A stretch of 64,000 bases of DNA from Clostridium massiliamazoniense (GCF_001403635.1 NZ_LN879467.1:124001-188000); one strand, 5' to 3'. Numbered from the stretch's first letter, positions 16,663-25,835 are shown. A program made the numbers and translations. The notes: generated by a model not told the origin, from the letters alone.

Positions 16663-17157
16663 TTATAATAAATTGATTAATTTCTTTTTGAATAGGGAGA
16701 AAAATGGAACGCCTATAATGGTTACAACTACAAATTCTCCCATCATAACTTCTAAAATTGATAACACTAAAGGTAGATTATAAAAGTTATTAAGCATTAA
16801 TCCTATTATTAACCCATTTATTATACTTGGCCATATTGATGATACTATTAATGAATACTTACTATCCTTTAAATATTTTTTTGTTTGTATTATTGCTAGA
16901 CAGCTTATAAATGTAGCTAAGGTTCCAAATATAACATCCCCAATGCCATTTGGACCTAACATATTAGCAATAAAGCATCCCACTGTTAAAGCCCATGTGT
17001 AAGAGGAATTCATAAATACTAATAATACTAGTATCTCTGATATCCTAAATTGAACATTTAAATAACTAATAGGTGCTAATCCTATAGTTAATGCAGCATA
17101 TATTCCTGCTACCATAGCTAACTTCACTAATTTCTTTACATCTTGATTTTTATTCAA
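16663..17157 (-). CDS. queT: QueT-family queuosine-precursor (preQ1) transporter
   Basis: A 164-residue membrane protein with five or six helices. The motifs NVQFRISEILVLLVF and GPNGIGDVIFGTLATFIS are those of the QueT family, predicted S-component-like importers of the queuosine precursor preQ1. I choose the TTG at 17157 because a G-rich Shine-Dalgarno-like stretch (GGGGGGG) is directly upstream; an ATG at 17187 would place that site inside the gene. Many queT genes have a preQ1 riboswitch; I found none in the leader, which is instead close to a large repeat element. Confidence 0.8.
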   Translation of the reverse strand: MNKNQDVKKLVKLAMVAGIYAALTIGLAPISYLNVQFRISEILVLLVFMNSSYTWALTVGCFIANMLGPNGIGDVIFGTLATFISCLAIIQTKKYLKDSKYSLIVSSIWPSIINGLIIGLMLNNFYNLPLVLSILEVMMGEFVVVTIIGVPFFSLFKKKLINLL

Positions 17158-17256
17158 ACTAATCCCCCCCATTAATAAAAATAACATTCAAAATTATATC
17201 ATAGATTTTACCATAAAAAAAAGAGAACATATAAATATAATTATCTAAATGATAAA

Positions 17257-17487
17257 AAGGAGCTTTGTTAAATCAGCACCTTAATTTATATTATTTCTTC
17301 ATCTGCTGAGATAGCTATATAGGTACAAAATGCTGTGACCATTGAACTAGTACTAGAAGCTCTTTATTTTAGAAACTGTTGTAGAAAAAATATTAGAGCT
17401 TCTTTACGTAAGTGAGTGGTCACAAATGATGAACCTATATAGCTAGATAAAAATCAGAGAGGATGTATCTGTAATTCGATACATCCT
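17257..17487 (+). repeat. Element A, copy 1 (long imperfect hairpin bounded by hairpins)
   Basis: First of three near-identical copies. Order: a weak hairpin (AAGGAGCT/CAGCACCTT); the spacer TTAATTTATATTA; nested inverted repeats AGCTATATAGGT/ACCTATATAGCT, TGTGACCA/TGGTCACA and AGAAGCTCT/AGAGCTTCT; and a final hairpin GAGGATGTATC/GATACATCCTC followed by T5. It sits between queT (minus) and the 3' end of the exporter gene (minus). No coding potential is seen. It may be a miniature inverted-repeat element or a structured RNA. Confidence 0.8.
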
Positions 17488-17503
17488 CTTTTTCAAATAA
17501 TCT

Positions 17504-19201
17504 TTATGCTACTTTTTTTAATTTATTAGGTATAAATAAAGTTACTACAATTGCTATAGCTGCTATTACTGCTAATGTTATAAACATCTTCTCAAAACCT
17601 TGGTTCATAACATGTTGGTAAGTACTTTCTATTGTATTCTTTACTTTATCTAACTCTAATAAATAAGTGTTTTTCATTTGTTCTACAGCATCTGCTGGTG
17701 ATACATTAGGTGGTAATTTTCCCTTTACTCCAGCTTCTATTTTTGGTGCCATAGTTGTAAATTGTTTACTTACGAAATTTTTCATTATAGGGAATATAGT
17801 TGTAACATTGGCATTTTGGAATGCATTTACCATTGATGAACTTCCTGCACCAGCATTCATAGATAAAGCCATTCCATGAGCTTTAGGAAGTAATGGCATT
17901 ATTTTTCCTGGCACCTTTGTTCCTGCTTCAACTATAAATCCAACTAAAAGATTTGGTGATAAAGCTATTCCTAAAGATCTTATAAGTGATAATGTTGATT
18001 GTGCTGATCCTATTTCATCCTTAGGTACAGAACTTTGAACTACATAGTTAAGAGGTGTTCCCATTGTAAACCCTACTCCTAATCCAAGGAATGCTAATCC
18101 TATTATTAATGCAGTCATACTTAATGTTGATGTTACAATAAATGCTAATGTTAATAATCCTATTAATGAACAAATAAATCCAAATAATAAAACTATTTTA
18201 GCTGACATTTTGTCTATAAGTCTTCCACCAAAAGGAGCTGCAAATCCAGAGAATAAAGCCATTAAAGTTACGAAATATCCTCCTGAACCTAATTTTAATT
18301 TTAAAACATTACTACAGAATTGAGGTAAGAATACAACTACCATAAGGCTTGCTCCTACTAAAAATGCTATAATAAACACAGCAACCATTTGTCTATTTTT
18401 AAAATATTTAAGGTTTATTATTGGATCCTCAGCCTTAGATTCAACAAATATAAGTATAGGTAATAATATTATTGCTGCTATTAAGTAAGGATAACATCCT
18501 ATTGACTTAAAACTCTCCCCTAGTTTTACAAAATTTAAGTTTGTTATAAATAACATAAGAGATATAATAAATAATCCTGATACTACACTTCCAGCAAGGT
18601 CCATTTTTTTCTTTATTCTTTCAACTTTAGGTATTTTTATTCTAATTAAAGCAATTAAAACAATTAAACATATTGGAAGATTTATAAAGAATAATATTCC
18701 CCATCTATCAGCACCCCAAGTATCTAAAATAAATGATCCTAATGATGGTCCTATAAGAGTGGCTATTCCATTTATTCCACCAACCATTCCAAGAGCAGCT
18801 CCTCTTTTTTCTGGCGGGAAACTATCTCCTATAAATGCAGTAGCTATTGGAAGTACTCCTCCAGCTCCTATAGCTTCTATTACTCTAGCAATTAATAAAA
18901 ATTCATAACTTGAATAGTAATTTGATATTCCACATAGGAATGATCCTACTCCAAATATCAACACACTAATTGTAAACATTAATTTTAAACCATTTCTATC
19001 TGCTAGTTTACCTATTATAGGCATAGATACAGCATAAATTAAAGAATATAATGTTATTATCCATATACTAGCATCTGCAGAAATATGTAAGGTATTTCCC
19101 ATTACAGTACGTGCTGGTGAAATTATAGCAGTATCTAAGGATCCCATAAATATACCAGCTAAGAACATTATAAGCAATACTTTAGATGATTTCTTATCCA
19201 T
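17504..19201 (-). CDS. DHA2-family (EmrB/QacA) 14-TM drug exporter
   Basis: 565 residues, 14 predicted transmembrane helices, major facilitator superfamily. The loop GKLADRNGLKLMF (motif A), the antiporter-type motif GAALGMVGGINGIATLIGPSLGSFI (motif C) and a long final loop place it with proton-coupled multidrug exporters. The large C-terminal loop (about 430-530) is longer than average and outside. ATG with AAGGAG upstream. A MerR-type promoter lies at 19278-19308. No regulator gene is nearby. Substrates cannot be read from sequence. Confidence 0.88.
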   Translation of the reverse strand: MDKKSSKVLLIMFLAGIFMGSLDTAIISPARTVMGNTLHISADASIWIITLYSLIYAVSMPIIGKLADRNGLKLMFTISVLIFGVGSFLCGISNYYSSYEFLLIARVIEAIGAGGVLPIATAFIGDSFPPEKRGAALGMVGGINGIATLIGPSLGSFILDTWGADRWGILFFINLPICLIVLIALIRIKIPKVERIKKKMDLAGSVVSGLFIISLMLFITNLNFVKLGESFKSIGCYPYLIAAIILLPILIFVESKAEDPIINLKYFKNRQMVAVFIIAFLVGASLMVVVFLPQFCSNVLKLKLGSGGYFVTLMALFSGFAAPFGGRLIDKMSAKIVLLFGFICSLIGLLTLAFIVTSTLSMTALIIGLAFLGLGVGFTMGTPLNYVVQSSVPKDEIGSAQSTLSLIRSLGIALSPNLLVGFIVEAGTKVPGKIMPLLPKAHGMALSMNAGAGSSSMVNAFQNANVTTIFPIMKNFVSKQFTTMAPKIEAGVKGKLPPNVSPADAVEQMKNTYLLELDKVKNTIESTYQHVMNQGFEKMFITLAVIAAIAIVVTLFIPNKLKKVA

Positions 19202-19277
19202 TTTTTTCTCCTTTGTATAAATTTAAATAGTTATAATTTCCAATAAAGATTATTAATAAATAATCTTTATGGAATAT

Positions 19278-19308
19278 ACTATAATCTATTACCTTAGGTT
19301 ATAGTCAA
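19278..19308 (-). promoter_or_regulatory. MerR-family-type promoter (19-bp spacer with dyad)
   Basis: On the minus strand TTGACT (19303-19308) and TATAGT (19278-19283) are spaced by 19 bases rather than 17. A dyad with ends CTATAA/TTATAG fills the spacer. Such long spacers with a central dyad are the signature of promoters remodelled by MerR-type activators. Confidence 0.6.
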
Positions 19309-19328
19309 TAGTTTATTAAAAGTTTTGT

Positions 19329-19357
19329 AAAAAAATAAGGTTGTATAAAACAACCTC
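19329..19357 (-). terminator. Intrinsic terminator of the YdjM-like gene
   Basis: AGGTTGT and ACAACCT form a short stem directly after the stop codon, followed by TTATTTTTTTA on the minus strand. Confidence 0.75.
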
Positions 19358-19360
19358 ACT

Positions 19361-20095
19361 TTATTTACAACTTAATACATTAATTAAACTTATAGCAATA
19401 ACTATAAGACTACAAACTTTAACAACCCATTCTATACCTGAACCTGTTTTGAATGGACTTAAGCTAACTTTAAACTTAAATAGTGGTCTAAATAAAGGAA
19501 CCCCTTCTCTAGTTATCATATCTAAAACTATATGGCTTAAATAACCAATGTTTACTCCTAATAAATATACTTGAATATAACCTAACATATCCATATCATA
19601 TTCTTTAGTTAAATATAACGTTATTATTATAATAGCTAAAATAATGTATAGTTTATACTTTTTAACTTCTTTCTTTCCATGCTTTATAGGCATACTATTT
19701 AATAGAAAAAGAACTGATGATGTCATTATAAAGGAATTTATTATGGCAAATACTAAAATCTTTTTCAGTCCACCACCTACTCCTAAATATCTTTCTAATT
19801 CACTTCCTAAAAAAATGGTAAATATACTGAATAAAACCCAAGCTAATAGGGTATGGGTTCCTCCTCTATGGCCAAAAGTTCCTGCTATAGCTTTTGAAAC
19901 TGGTTTTACTCGTCTTCCTAATGTACTACTTGGTGAATCTATATCTGGTATTAAACTCCCTATTGCTCCTCCTGCCATAGTGACACTTACGAATAAAATT
20001 GGATCTTGTATTGGAATATTTAATACTTTTTCTATAGCTACGGTAACTAATGCCCCTGCTGCTATCCCACCTAGTCTATGTGTCGGTCCTAACAT
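19361..20095 (-). CDS. YdjM/DUF457-family metal-dependent hydrolase, membrane-bound
   Basis: 244 residues with about five transmembrane helices. The metal-binding type motifs are visible: N-terminal GPTHRLGG, LIPDIDSPSSTLGRR (48-62), GHRGGTHTLL, and GYLSHIVLDMITREGVPLFRP near the C-terminus. These define the YdjM/DUF457 family (LexA-regulated membrane protein in E. coli; related to phospholipase-like membrane hydrolases). Activity is unproven. Single gene with its own terminator. Confidence 0.8.
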   Translation of the reverse strand: MLGPTHRLGGIAAGALVTVAIEKVLNIPIQDPILFVSVTMAGGAIGSLIPDIDSPSSTLGRRVKPVSKAIAGTFGHRGGTHTLLAWVLFSIFTIFLGSELERYLGVGGGLKKILVFAIINSFIMTSSVLFLLNSMPIKHGKKEVKKYKLYIILAIIIITLYLTKEYDMDMLGYIQVYLLGVNIGYLSHIVLDMITREGVPLFRPLFKFKVSLSPFKTGSGIEWVVKVCSLIVIAISLINVLSCK

Positions 20096-20295
20096 ATGAT
20101 TTCCTTTCTTTTATTTCTTTGTCTTATAGTTACTCAATATAATAATAAACTGTTCTAAATATCTAACAAAACTTATTATTACCTAAATAACTTTTTTCTA
20201 GATTTTGTTTTATTTTATAAGAAATTATACCATATTTTCATTTCAAAAGCGAACTTTTGTTCCCATACATTTTATTATTTGTAAATTAAATTAAA

Positions 20296-20337
20296 AAAGC
20301 ACACCTAAAAAGAATAAATTCCATTTAGATGTACTCC
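20296..20337 (-). terminator. Probable terminator of the DUF1002 gene
   Basis: On the minus strand GTACATCTAAAT pairs imperfectly with TTTTTAGGTGTGC and is followed by T6. Confidence 0.6.
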
Positions 20338-20350
20338 TATTTTTTACAAT

Positions 20351-21562
20351 TTATTGAGTTACAGCGCTATTTTCATTTGATGTTGGTGCGTCAGCATTAA
20401 TTGATTGCTCTTTTTGCCCTTCATCCTCTGTAATATTAGCATTATTCTCCTCTTGATTTTCTACCTTTTCTTGAGTATTATTTTCTTTGTCTTTACTTTC
20501 ATTTGTATTTTCTTTTGAAGGCGTTGTCTCTTCCTTATTAGTTTCATCCATTATTTGCTCTGTTGCTGTATCTGTTACTTGATCTTCCTTTATATTTCCA
20601 TTGCTGTCATATTGAATATCACTATTTGTATTAGAAGATTTATCACCTTTAAATAAATCACCTATCCAAGAGAAGAACTCTTTTATTTTGCTCCATAGCT
20701 TTTCAAATATTCCACTTTCCTTTATCTCTTTTCCCATTTCCTTTAAAGTTTCTTTTAAATTTTTATTCATTTGATTTAAGGATTCTTTCATATCATTATA
20801 ATTATAATCTAACTTATTTATATCTGACATAAGTTTTACAACTTGAGCTCTTTCCTTTTTAGGTAATTCAACACCATAATTATTAGTAATATTTATTACT
20901 ATATTTTCAATATCAATATCATTTTTAGGTGAATCCTTAATTACTTGCGTTTTTATATCATTTATTATTACAGCTGCCTCATCTTTATCAAGTTTAGTTC
21001 CATCTTCTTTAGTAACATTATTCCCTAAATCAGTTGTAACTTTAATTTCATCTCTAGCTGCTTCTTTTTGATTCAATGATAATTCTTCCCCAGTAGCATC
21101 TTCAAAGCCCTTCAGTATTCCTGCAAGAGCTGCTGTTCCCGTTACAGGATAAGGCGCAGAAGCAATTACATTTGCATCTGTTACACCAGATGTAAGTAAT
21201 GCATTCATTAACATAGTAGGAGTAACCTCAGTTAAATTATTTGCTTTAACTCTAATACCCCCCTTATCTAAAACTTCAACATAAGAACTAGAAATAGATT
21301 TACTACTTGCTGGTACTGGTTTACTTCTATCCATTCCTAACTGAATTCTTATATCATCATTGGTTATTTCTATAATCTTTGCTTCATTTTTATTAATATT
21401 GAATTCATTTAACATTTGTTGTTTTTGAGCTTCTGTAAGATTTGCTCCTAAACTAACTGCCTTTTGACTACCTTGTGCAAAAACCGATGTTGCCATAGTA
21501 CAAATGAAAGCTGAAGTAACTCCTAAAACAACTAACTTCTTTTTTAAATTTTTACTAATCAT
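20351..21562 (-). CDS. Secreted DUF1002-family protein
   Basis: 403 residues. A signal peptide (1-29, cut likely after SVFA) is followed by a DUF1002 domain (about 35-250) with the segments RIQLGMDRSKPVPASSKSIS-like and VTDANVIASAPYPVTGTAALAGILKGFE. A helical part follows (250-300), then a Glu/Asn/Thr-rich disordered tail of about 100 residues. DUF1002 proteins are common in spore-forming Firmicutes and exported, but their function is not established. The acidic tail is longer than I expect for the family. ATG after GGGGGATA. Confidence 0.8.
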   Translation of the reverse strand: MISKNLKKKLVVLGVTSAFICTMATSVFAQGSQKAVSLGANLTEAQKQQMLNEFNINKNEAKIIEITNDDIRIQLGMDRSKPVPASSKSISSSYVEVLDKGGIRVKANNLTEVTPTMLMNALLTSGVTDANVIASAPYPVTGTAALAGILKGFEDATGEELSLNQKEAARDEIKVTTDLGNNVTKEDGTKLDKDEAAVIINDIKTQVIKDSPKNDIDIENIVINITNNYGVELPKKERAQVVKLMSDINKLDYNYNDMKESLNQMNKNLKETLKEMGKEIKESGIFEKLWSKIKEFFSWIGDLFKGDKSSNTNSDIQYDSNGNIKEDQVTDTATEQIMDETNKEETTPSKENTNESKDKENNTQEKVENQEENNANITEDEGQKEQSINADAPTSNENSAVTQ

Positions 21563-21836
21563 TTTATCCCCCTAAATACTTTTATTAGCTTCTCAATGAA
21601 GCTCTAGGTCTATAAGTCGTATATTTTACTACTGTAAGATAATCCCCTAAATCATCCTTAGTTTCCCTTAAAGTATTTTTCCCTTTTTATTCTAATCAAT
21701 ATATTATAGTATATTAATTTCATATAGCTTTCTAATTAATAACAAAATAATAACCTTTTAATTATTTTTTTATTAATTATATACTTTTATCTTTAATAAA
21801 TGACTATTTTAATAATTTATTTAAAATTAATTTACT

Positions 21837-22367
21837 TTATTCCTTTTTCGTTACATAATAATTTAAATATTTTTTTATCTCTATACCCACAATTCCAAAA
21901 TTCTGAATTTCATTAAATTCTTGAAGATTAAAATCTCTATCTACTCTTCCTTGAACTAACTTAAATGTAATTATTCCTTTTCTAATATCCAATAATAAAC
22001 CTACTCTTGTATTAATTGATACCTTTAAATCTCCTATATCAATTAATCTTCCAGAACTAGGAACGTAACAAAGCCCTTCTATGTATTCAGCTCCTAAGCC
22101 TTCATTTAAATCAACTTCATCTCCATTTAGCATAGTCATTTCATCATATACTGCTGTTGTCACAGGTAAATATATCATTACATCCTTACCTAATAATTCT
22201 TGTATCATTTCATCTTCTAAACTACTGAATTCTCTATCCTTATCCACTAAGTATATCTTTTCTCTTTTTCCCCTTCTATCTAATAGAAACTTATTTATAT
22301 CCTTTATATAACTATAGATAAACCCAACTAAATCAAACTCTTCTTTATTTAACATAATTTTTTCCAT
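21837..22367 (-). CDS. Hypothetical protein, 176 aa
   Basis: Not recognised. A soluble, acidic 176-residue protein without signal peptide, and no recognisable motif. Predicted mixed fold: an N-terminal helix (8-30), then beta-rich stretches (DVMIYLPVTTAVYD, 62-75; LIDIGDLKVSINTRVGLLLDIRKGIITFKLV, 109-139). ATG with AGGAG upstream. Single gene. Confidence 0.6.
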   Translation of the reverse strand: MEKIMLNKEEFDLVGFIYSYIKDINKFLLDRRGKREKIYLVDKDREFSSLEDEMIQELLGKDVMIYLPVTTAVYDEMTMLNGDEVDLNEGLGAEYIEGLCYVPSSGRLIDIGDLKVSINTRVGLLLDIRKGIITFKLVQGRVDRDFNLQEFNEIQNFGIVGIEIKKYLNYYVTKKE

Positions 22368-22547
22368 TAAAACTTCTCCTTTGTCCTAATAATTCACTTA
22401 TTTATTCTTCATTCAATAAAATTAAAGCTTCTATATCCATGTAAGAATTAAAAGTTTCACCATTGAATTAATTTTAAATCTAAGCTAATTCTTATTTTAC
22501 CATAATAACTAAAGCTTTAATAACTTTATAAGGTTTGCCTTATATTA

Positions 22548-22598
22548 CAACTAATAGCTGAAATACTTCAATATTCTATAAGTTTAATTAACATAAAA
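22548..22598 (+). repeat. Dispersed repeat family B, left-half fragment
   Basis: TGAAATACTTCAATATTCTATAA matches the left-half core of the family, truncated before the right half. Confidence 0.4.
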
Positions 22599-22634
22599 AA
22601 GACTATCCCAAATATACACTTTGAGATAGCCTCT
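22598..22634 (-). terminator. Intrinsic terminator
   Basis: GAGATAGCC-type arm and GGGATAGTC-type arm form a stem with TTT loop flanks, followed by T6 on the minus strand. Confidence 0.75.
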
Positions 22635-22640
22635 TTAATA

Positions 22641-22973
22641 TTATACAAAATCACCATAATGCTCTTTTAAATTATCATAATTTTTATCTTCTAAGTCTCT
22701 TATTATATTTACAGTTATAACAATCCATTCTTTAACCTGATAAAAAACACCCTTTATTAATCTACTACAATTATCTATACCATAAGGCTCATTAGCTGTT
22801 AAGATACCTTCCTTTAGCTTTATAAGCTCTTCGTTTAATTCTTTAAAATTCTCTAAATCTTCTTCAAAATTATTGATTACTATATTATTAATCTTGAGTA
22901 ACATTTTTTCTATGGAACTTAATATACTAGATTCCAAAGTTAAAAAGTTTTCATGTATTAATTCATCCTTCAT
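22641..22973 (-). CDS. Hypothetical helical protein, 110 aa
   Basis: Not recognised. About 110 residues, nearly all helical, with heptad-like Leu/Ile spacing (10-60) and no signal. An upstream ATG at 22985 lies in the Shine-Dalgarno stretch (GGAGGG); the second ATG at 22973, 4-5 bases after that stretch, is the better start. Close to a minus-strand small membrane gene at 23049, but separated by about 75 bases with no terminator between, so possibly an operon. Confidence 0.6.
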   Translation of the reverse strand: MKDELIHENFLTLESSILSSIEKMLLKINNIVINNFEEDLENFKELNEELIKLKEGILTANEPYGIDNCSRLIKGVFYQVKEWIVITVNIIRDLEDKNYDNLKEHYGDFV

Positions 22974-23048
22974 AAAACCCTCCATAGAATAATAAATCTA
23001 ATATTCTCTTTTATTTTATCATAAATGCTTTAATTTAAACATAGTATT

Positions 23049-23297
23049 TTATTTAATTTTCTTCTCTATAAAATCAAAATCTATAATCTTACATTGACCA
23101 TTTTCTAGCTTGTTTTTTTTCTTACTCTTCATTAAACTACGCTTTAATATATTATCAATAATATATAGAAAAATTCCTCCCCATAATGTAAAATAAACAT
23201 TAAAAAATATTGACAATAGTATACTAATAGCCGAAATACATACTAATATATTTTCTTCTAATAGAAATTCTAATTTCTCATTTACAGATTCTCCCAT
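23049..23297 (-). CDS. Small two-TM membrane protein
   Basis: An 82-residue protein with two hydrophobic helices (about 14-31 and 33-49) followed by a basic, Lys-rich segment (50-67) and an acidic end. Family not recognised. ATG with AAGGG upstream. Could be co-transcribed with the 22641 gene. Confidence 0.55.
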   Translation of the reverse strand: MGESVNEKLEFLLEENILVCISAISILLSIFFNVYFTLWGGIFLYIIDNILKRSLMKSKKKNKLENGQCKIIDFDFIEKKIK

Positions 23298-23332
23298 AAA
23301 ACCCTTGCCCCTTAAATAAATTTTATTTGTGA

Positions 23333-23380
23333 ACTAGTATCTGTAATATTCCCATCTTCTATAAGCCTAGGACAAACAGA
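23333..23380 (+). repeat. Dispersed repeat family B, left-half fragment
   Basis: CTAGTATCTGTAATATTCCC followed by TCTTCTATAAGCC matches the left part of the family consensus. Confidence 0.45.
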
Positions 23381-23516
23381 TACAGTTACCTATTTATACC
23401 CTATCCTTATACCAAATTTTACTATTTTAATTAAGTTTATTCAATATTATTATAGTAAATCTCTATCACTAAAGTGACGTCTTTCCCTTATTACTTATTT
23501 AATCCTTGCTTTCAAA

Positions 23517-24266
23517 TTATTTATTCATTATTGTAAATAATTTATCTAAATCATTTTTTGTAGATTCATTTACTCTTTCAATATTTCCACCAAAACCAAT
23601 TTCTAAGCTTTCCTTAGCTAATCCTTCCATAACTTCATCTACATATTTATCAACTTTTAAATCAAATGTAAATCCTGTTTCATCAAATCTCTTCTTTCTT
23701 CCCTCTTCATTTAAATTAGTATCAACTGCTGGTGGAATAATTTCTATAACTTCAACCTTATCTTTAAGTTGATATCTTAAAGACATAGTAAGAGAATGCA
23801 TTGCTGCCTTTGTAGCACAATATATAGGTACATTTGCTAAAGGTGTAAATGCTAATCCAGAACTTACATTAAGTATTGCTGGATTTTCATTATTCTTAAT
23901 TATTGGCAATAAATCTTTTATTAAATGTATAGGTGCTTCTAAATTTATTGCTATTTCATCCATTCTTATTTCATCATCTGTATTAAAGTTAACATCTCTT
24001 TGTATTCCTGCATTATTTATAAGTATATTTAAATTTCCATAGTTCTTCTTTATTATATCTATCATATTATTACGTTCATCTTTATTACTTACATCACATT
24101 TTATTACATCTATTTTAGGATATTTTTCTTTTATATTTATTAAGTCTTGTTCTCCTCTTGCACAAATTATAACATTGTTATCTAAATTCAAAAATCTTTT
24201 TGCTAGTTCTAACCCTATTCCTTTAGATCCTCCAGTAATTAAAATTGTATTGTTATTTAACTTCAT
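23517..24266 (-). CDS. Short-chain dehydrogenase/reductase (DltE-like)
   Basis: 249 residues, classical SDR. The cofactor site TGGSKGIG (11-18), NNAG (84-87), Ser135/136, Tyr149 and Lys153 (YCATK) are all present. Sequence resembles Bacillus DltE-type reductases whose substrate is unknown. It should use NAD(P)(H). No operon partner: the neighbour on the same strand is 220 bases away across a repeat fragment. Activity confident, substrate unknown. Confidence 0.85.
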   Translation of the reverse strand: MKLNNNTILITGGSKGIGLELAKRFLNLDNNVIICARGEQDLINIKEKYPKIDVIKCDVSNKDERNNMIDIIKKNYGNLNILINNAGIQRDVNFNTDDEIRMDEIAINLEAPIHLIKDLLPIIKNNENPAILNVSSGLAFTPLANVPIYCATKAAMHSLTMSLRYQLKDKVEVIEIIPPAVDTNLNEEGRKKRFDETGFTFDLKVDKYVDEVMEGLAKESLEIGFGGNIERVNESTKNDLDKLFTIMNK

Positions 24267-24303
24267 AATTTTCTCCTTAGTTTATTAATATTTTTATTTT
24301 ATC

Positions 24304-24415
24304 TTGCACCTAGCGTCTATAAATGCTCTATAAGATACATTTAACGGCCACATATTCCTAGATAATTTTCACTAAAATTCAGATAAAGTTTTAGCTCTAT
24401 CTGAATTAAGCTTTC
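24304..24415 (+). repeat. Dispersed repeat family B, near full-length copy
   Basis: Order of family features is kept: CTAGCGTCTATAAATGCTC, then TCTATAAGATA, then TAGATAATTTTCACTAAAAT, then AGCTCTATCTGAATTAAG. It sits alone in the 313-base gap upstream of the SDR gene. Confidence 0.6.
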
Positions 24416-24579
24416 ATTTATATTATAGCTTATTTTCAATTATCACTTAATATTTTTCTTAAGAATATTTTCATTTATTTAAATTACTATATTTTTTCTA
24501 ACAATAAAAGTGATTTTTTTCTTAACTTTTGTTAAAATAGTATTTGTTGATTAAAATATAATAACTTGGAGGCAATCTA

Positions 24580-25173
24580 ATGATAAAAAAAGTATTTCTA
24601 GCACTAACTGGAATATTAATAGTTTGTGATTTAATATTTATAGGAGTATCATTCACTTCTAAAAGCACTCCAGCAGCTAGCTCAAATTCAGTAAATCCCT
24701 TATATTCTAGTAATAATGATGGGGTTAGCCCTACTGATGTAAGAACTATAGTAGAAAATAAAGCTAAGGGTGGAATAGTAACATCATTAACATTCGACCA
24801 AGAGAAAAAGCAATATGATGTTAAGGTAGATACTCTTAATGATACTTATAGTGCAGTTGTGAATGCTACTAATGGTGATATAATAAGCTTTAAAAATGAT
24901 GATAAAAAGCCAAATGTAGATCTTGATATCACGCCAACTAGTTCTACTACAAATGGAGCTAATTTTATACCTGCATCAAAAGCTGTAGAAATTTTAAACA
25001 AAGAAGTTCCTGATGGTACAATTAATGAATTAACTTATAATATAGTAGGAATCACTCCTCAATATGATTCAACTATAACAAAGGACAATACAAAATATTA
25101 TGTTGATATAAATGCTACTACTGGTTCTGTGATTTCAAAATATAGTGAACCTTTAAGCAAAGAAAATTCTTAA
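24580..25173 (+). CDS. Exported or anchored PepSY-domain protein
   Basis: 197 residues: an N-terminal hydrophobic segment (5-27; signal or anchor, no lipobox seen), then two PepSY-like modules (about 49-108 and 125-190). The modules share the pattern of helix, Y.V.VD..., and N(A/G)T(N/T)G(D/S)(I/V)ISxK at the end of each. PepSY domains in such proteins are thought to inhibit peptidases or act as chaperones outside the cell. TTGGAGG lies upstream of the ATG. Confidence 0.75.
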   Translation: MIKKVFLALTGILIVCDLIFIGVSFTSKSTPAASSNSVNPLYSSNNDGVSPTDVRTIVENKAKGGIVTSLTFDQEKKQYDVKVDTLNDTYSAVVNATNGDIISFKNDDKKPNVDLDITPTSSTTNGANFIPASKAVEILNKEVPDGTINELTYNIVGITPQYDSTITKDNTKYYVDINATTGSVISKYSEPLSKENS

Positions 25174-25196
25174 AAAAATACTATCTATGAGAAAAT

Positions 25197-25240
25197 AAGA
25201 CTATCTTAGGTGAATAAAGCTTTGCCTAAAATAGTCTTTT
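25197..25240. terminator. Bidirectional intrinsic terminator
   Basis: AAGACTATCTTAGG and CCTAAAATAGTCTT form a stem with a 14-base loop and flanking A- and T-runs, between the convergent genes ending at 25173 and 25246. Confidence 0.8.
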
Positions 25241-25245
25241 TATAT

Positions 25246-25809
25246 TTACTTCATATTATTTAATTTCTTTATTAGTTTACTATATACAACTTGCATATGT
25301 GGTTCTTTTTCAGTAAAGTTCAATAATTTATTAATATCAATCCACTTAACAGCGCTATTTTCATCTAATTTTACTCTTAAATCTTCCTTTTCACTTGCTT
25401 CCACAACATAAGCTACCGACAAATGTAAATGGCTTGATATAAATTTCCCTCTTTTTATATGTGACTTTACTGGTAAAACATCTAAAGCGAAAATTTCCTC
25501 ATTTACAAATTCTATATCTTTTACACCTGTTTCCTCCTCTAGTTCTTTAATAGCTACCCTTTTAAAATCACCATCTCCATCACAGTGTCCACCTATCCAA
25601 CTCCAACTATCATATATATTATGATAAACCATAAGTACCTTATCCCTATTTTTATTTACTACAAATGTAGAACTAGTAAAATGTGCTATATTATTTTCTC
25701 TACTTAATAAATCCGAAAATTTATCCAGAGCTTCTAGTATCAAATTTTTATCTGCCTCTTCTTGTTCATTAAAAGGTTTATAATTCAAAATAATATTTTT
25801 TAAATTCAT
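25246..25809 (-). CDS. Nudix hydrolase
   Basis: 187 residues. The Nudix box lies at 73-95 (GGHCDGDGD, then KELEEETGV): the EEETG half is intact, while the first Glu of the consensus is replaced by a Gly/Asp stretch. The family cleaves nucleoside diphosphates linked to other groups. N-terminal 40 residues form a separate helical part. Substrate not inferable. Single gene with a terminator between it and the convergent PepSY gene. Confidence 0.8.
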   Translation of the reverse strand: MNLKNIILNYKPFNEQEEADKNLILEALDKFSDLLSRENNIAHFTSSTFVVNKNRDKVLMVYHNIYDSWSWIGGHCDGDGDFKRVAIKELEEETGVKDIEFVNEEIFALDVLPVKSHIKRGKFISSHLHLSVAYVVEASEKEDLRVKLDENSAVKWIDINKLLNFTEKEPHMQVVYSKLIKKLNNMK

Positions 25810-25835
25810 TATTCTCTCCTAAACTTCATTTTTCT

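Noticed and set aside
17158-17256. preQ1 riboswitch upstream of queT
   Set aside because: I looked for the class I core (a short hairpin followed by an A-rich tail ending CTAA) and did not find it; only element A lies upstream.
19644-20099. Plus-strand frame over the YdjM-like gene
   Set aside because: Antisense to a gene with clear family motifs and terminator.
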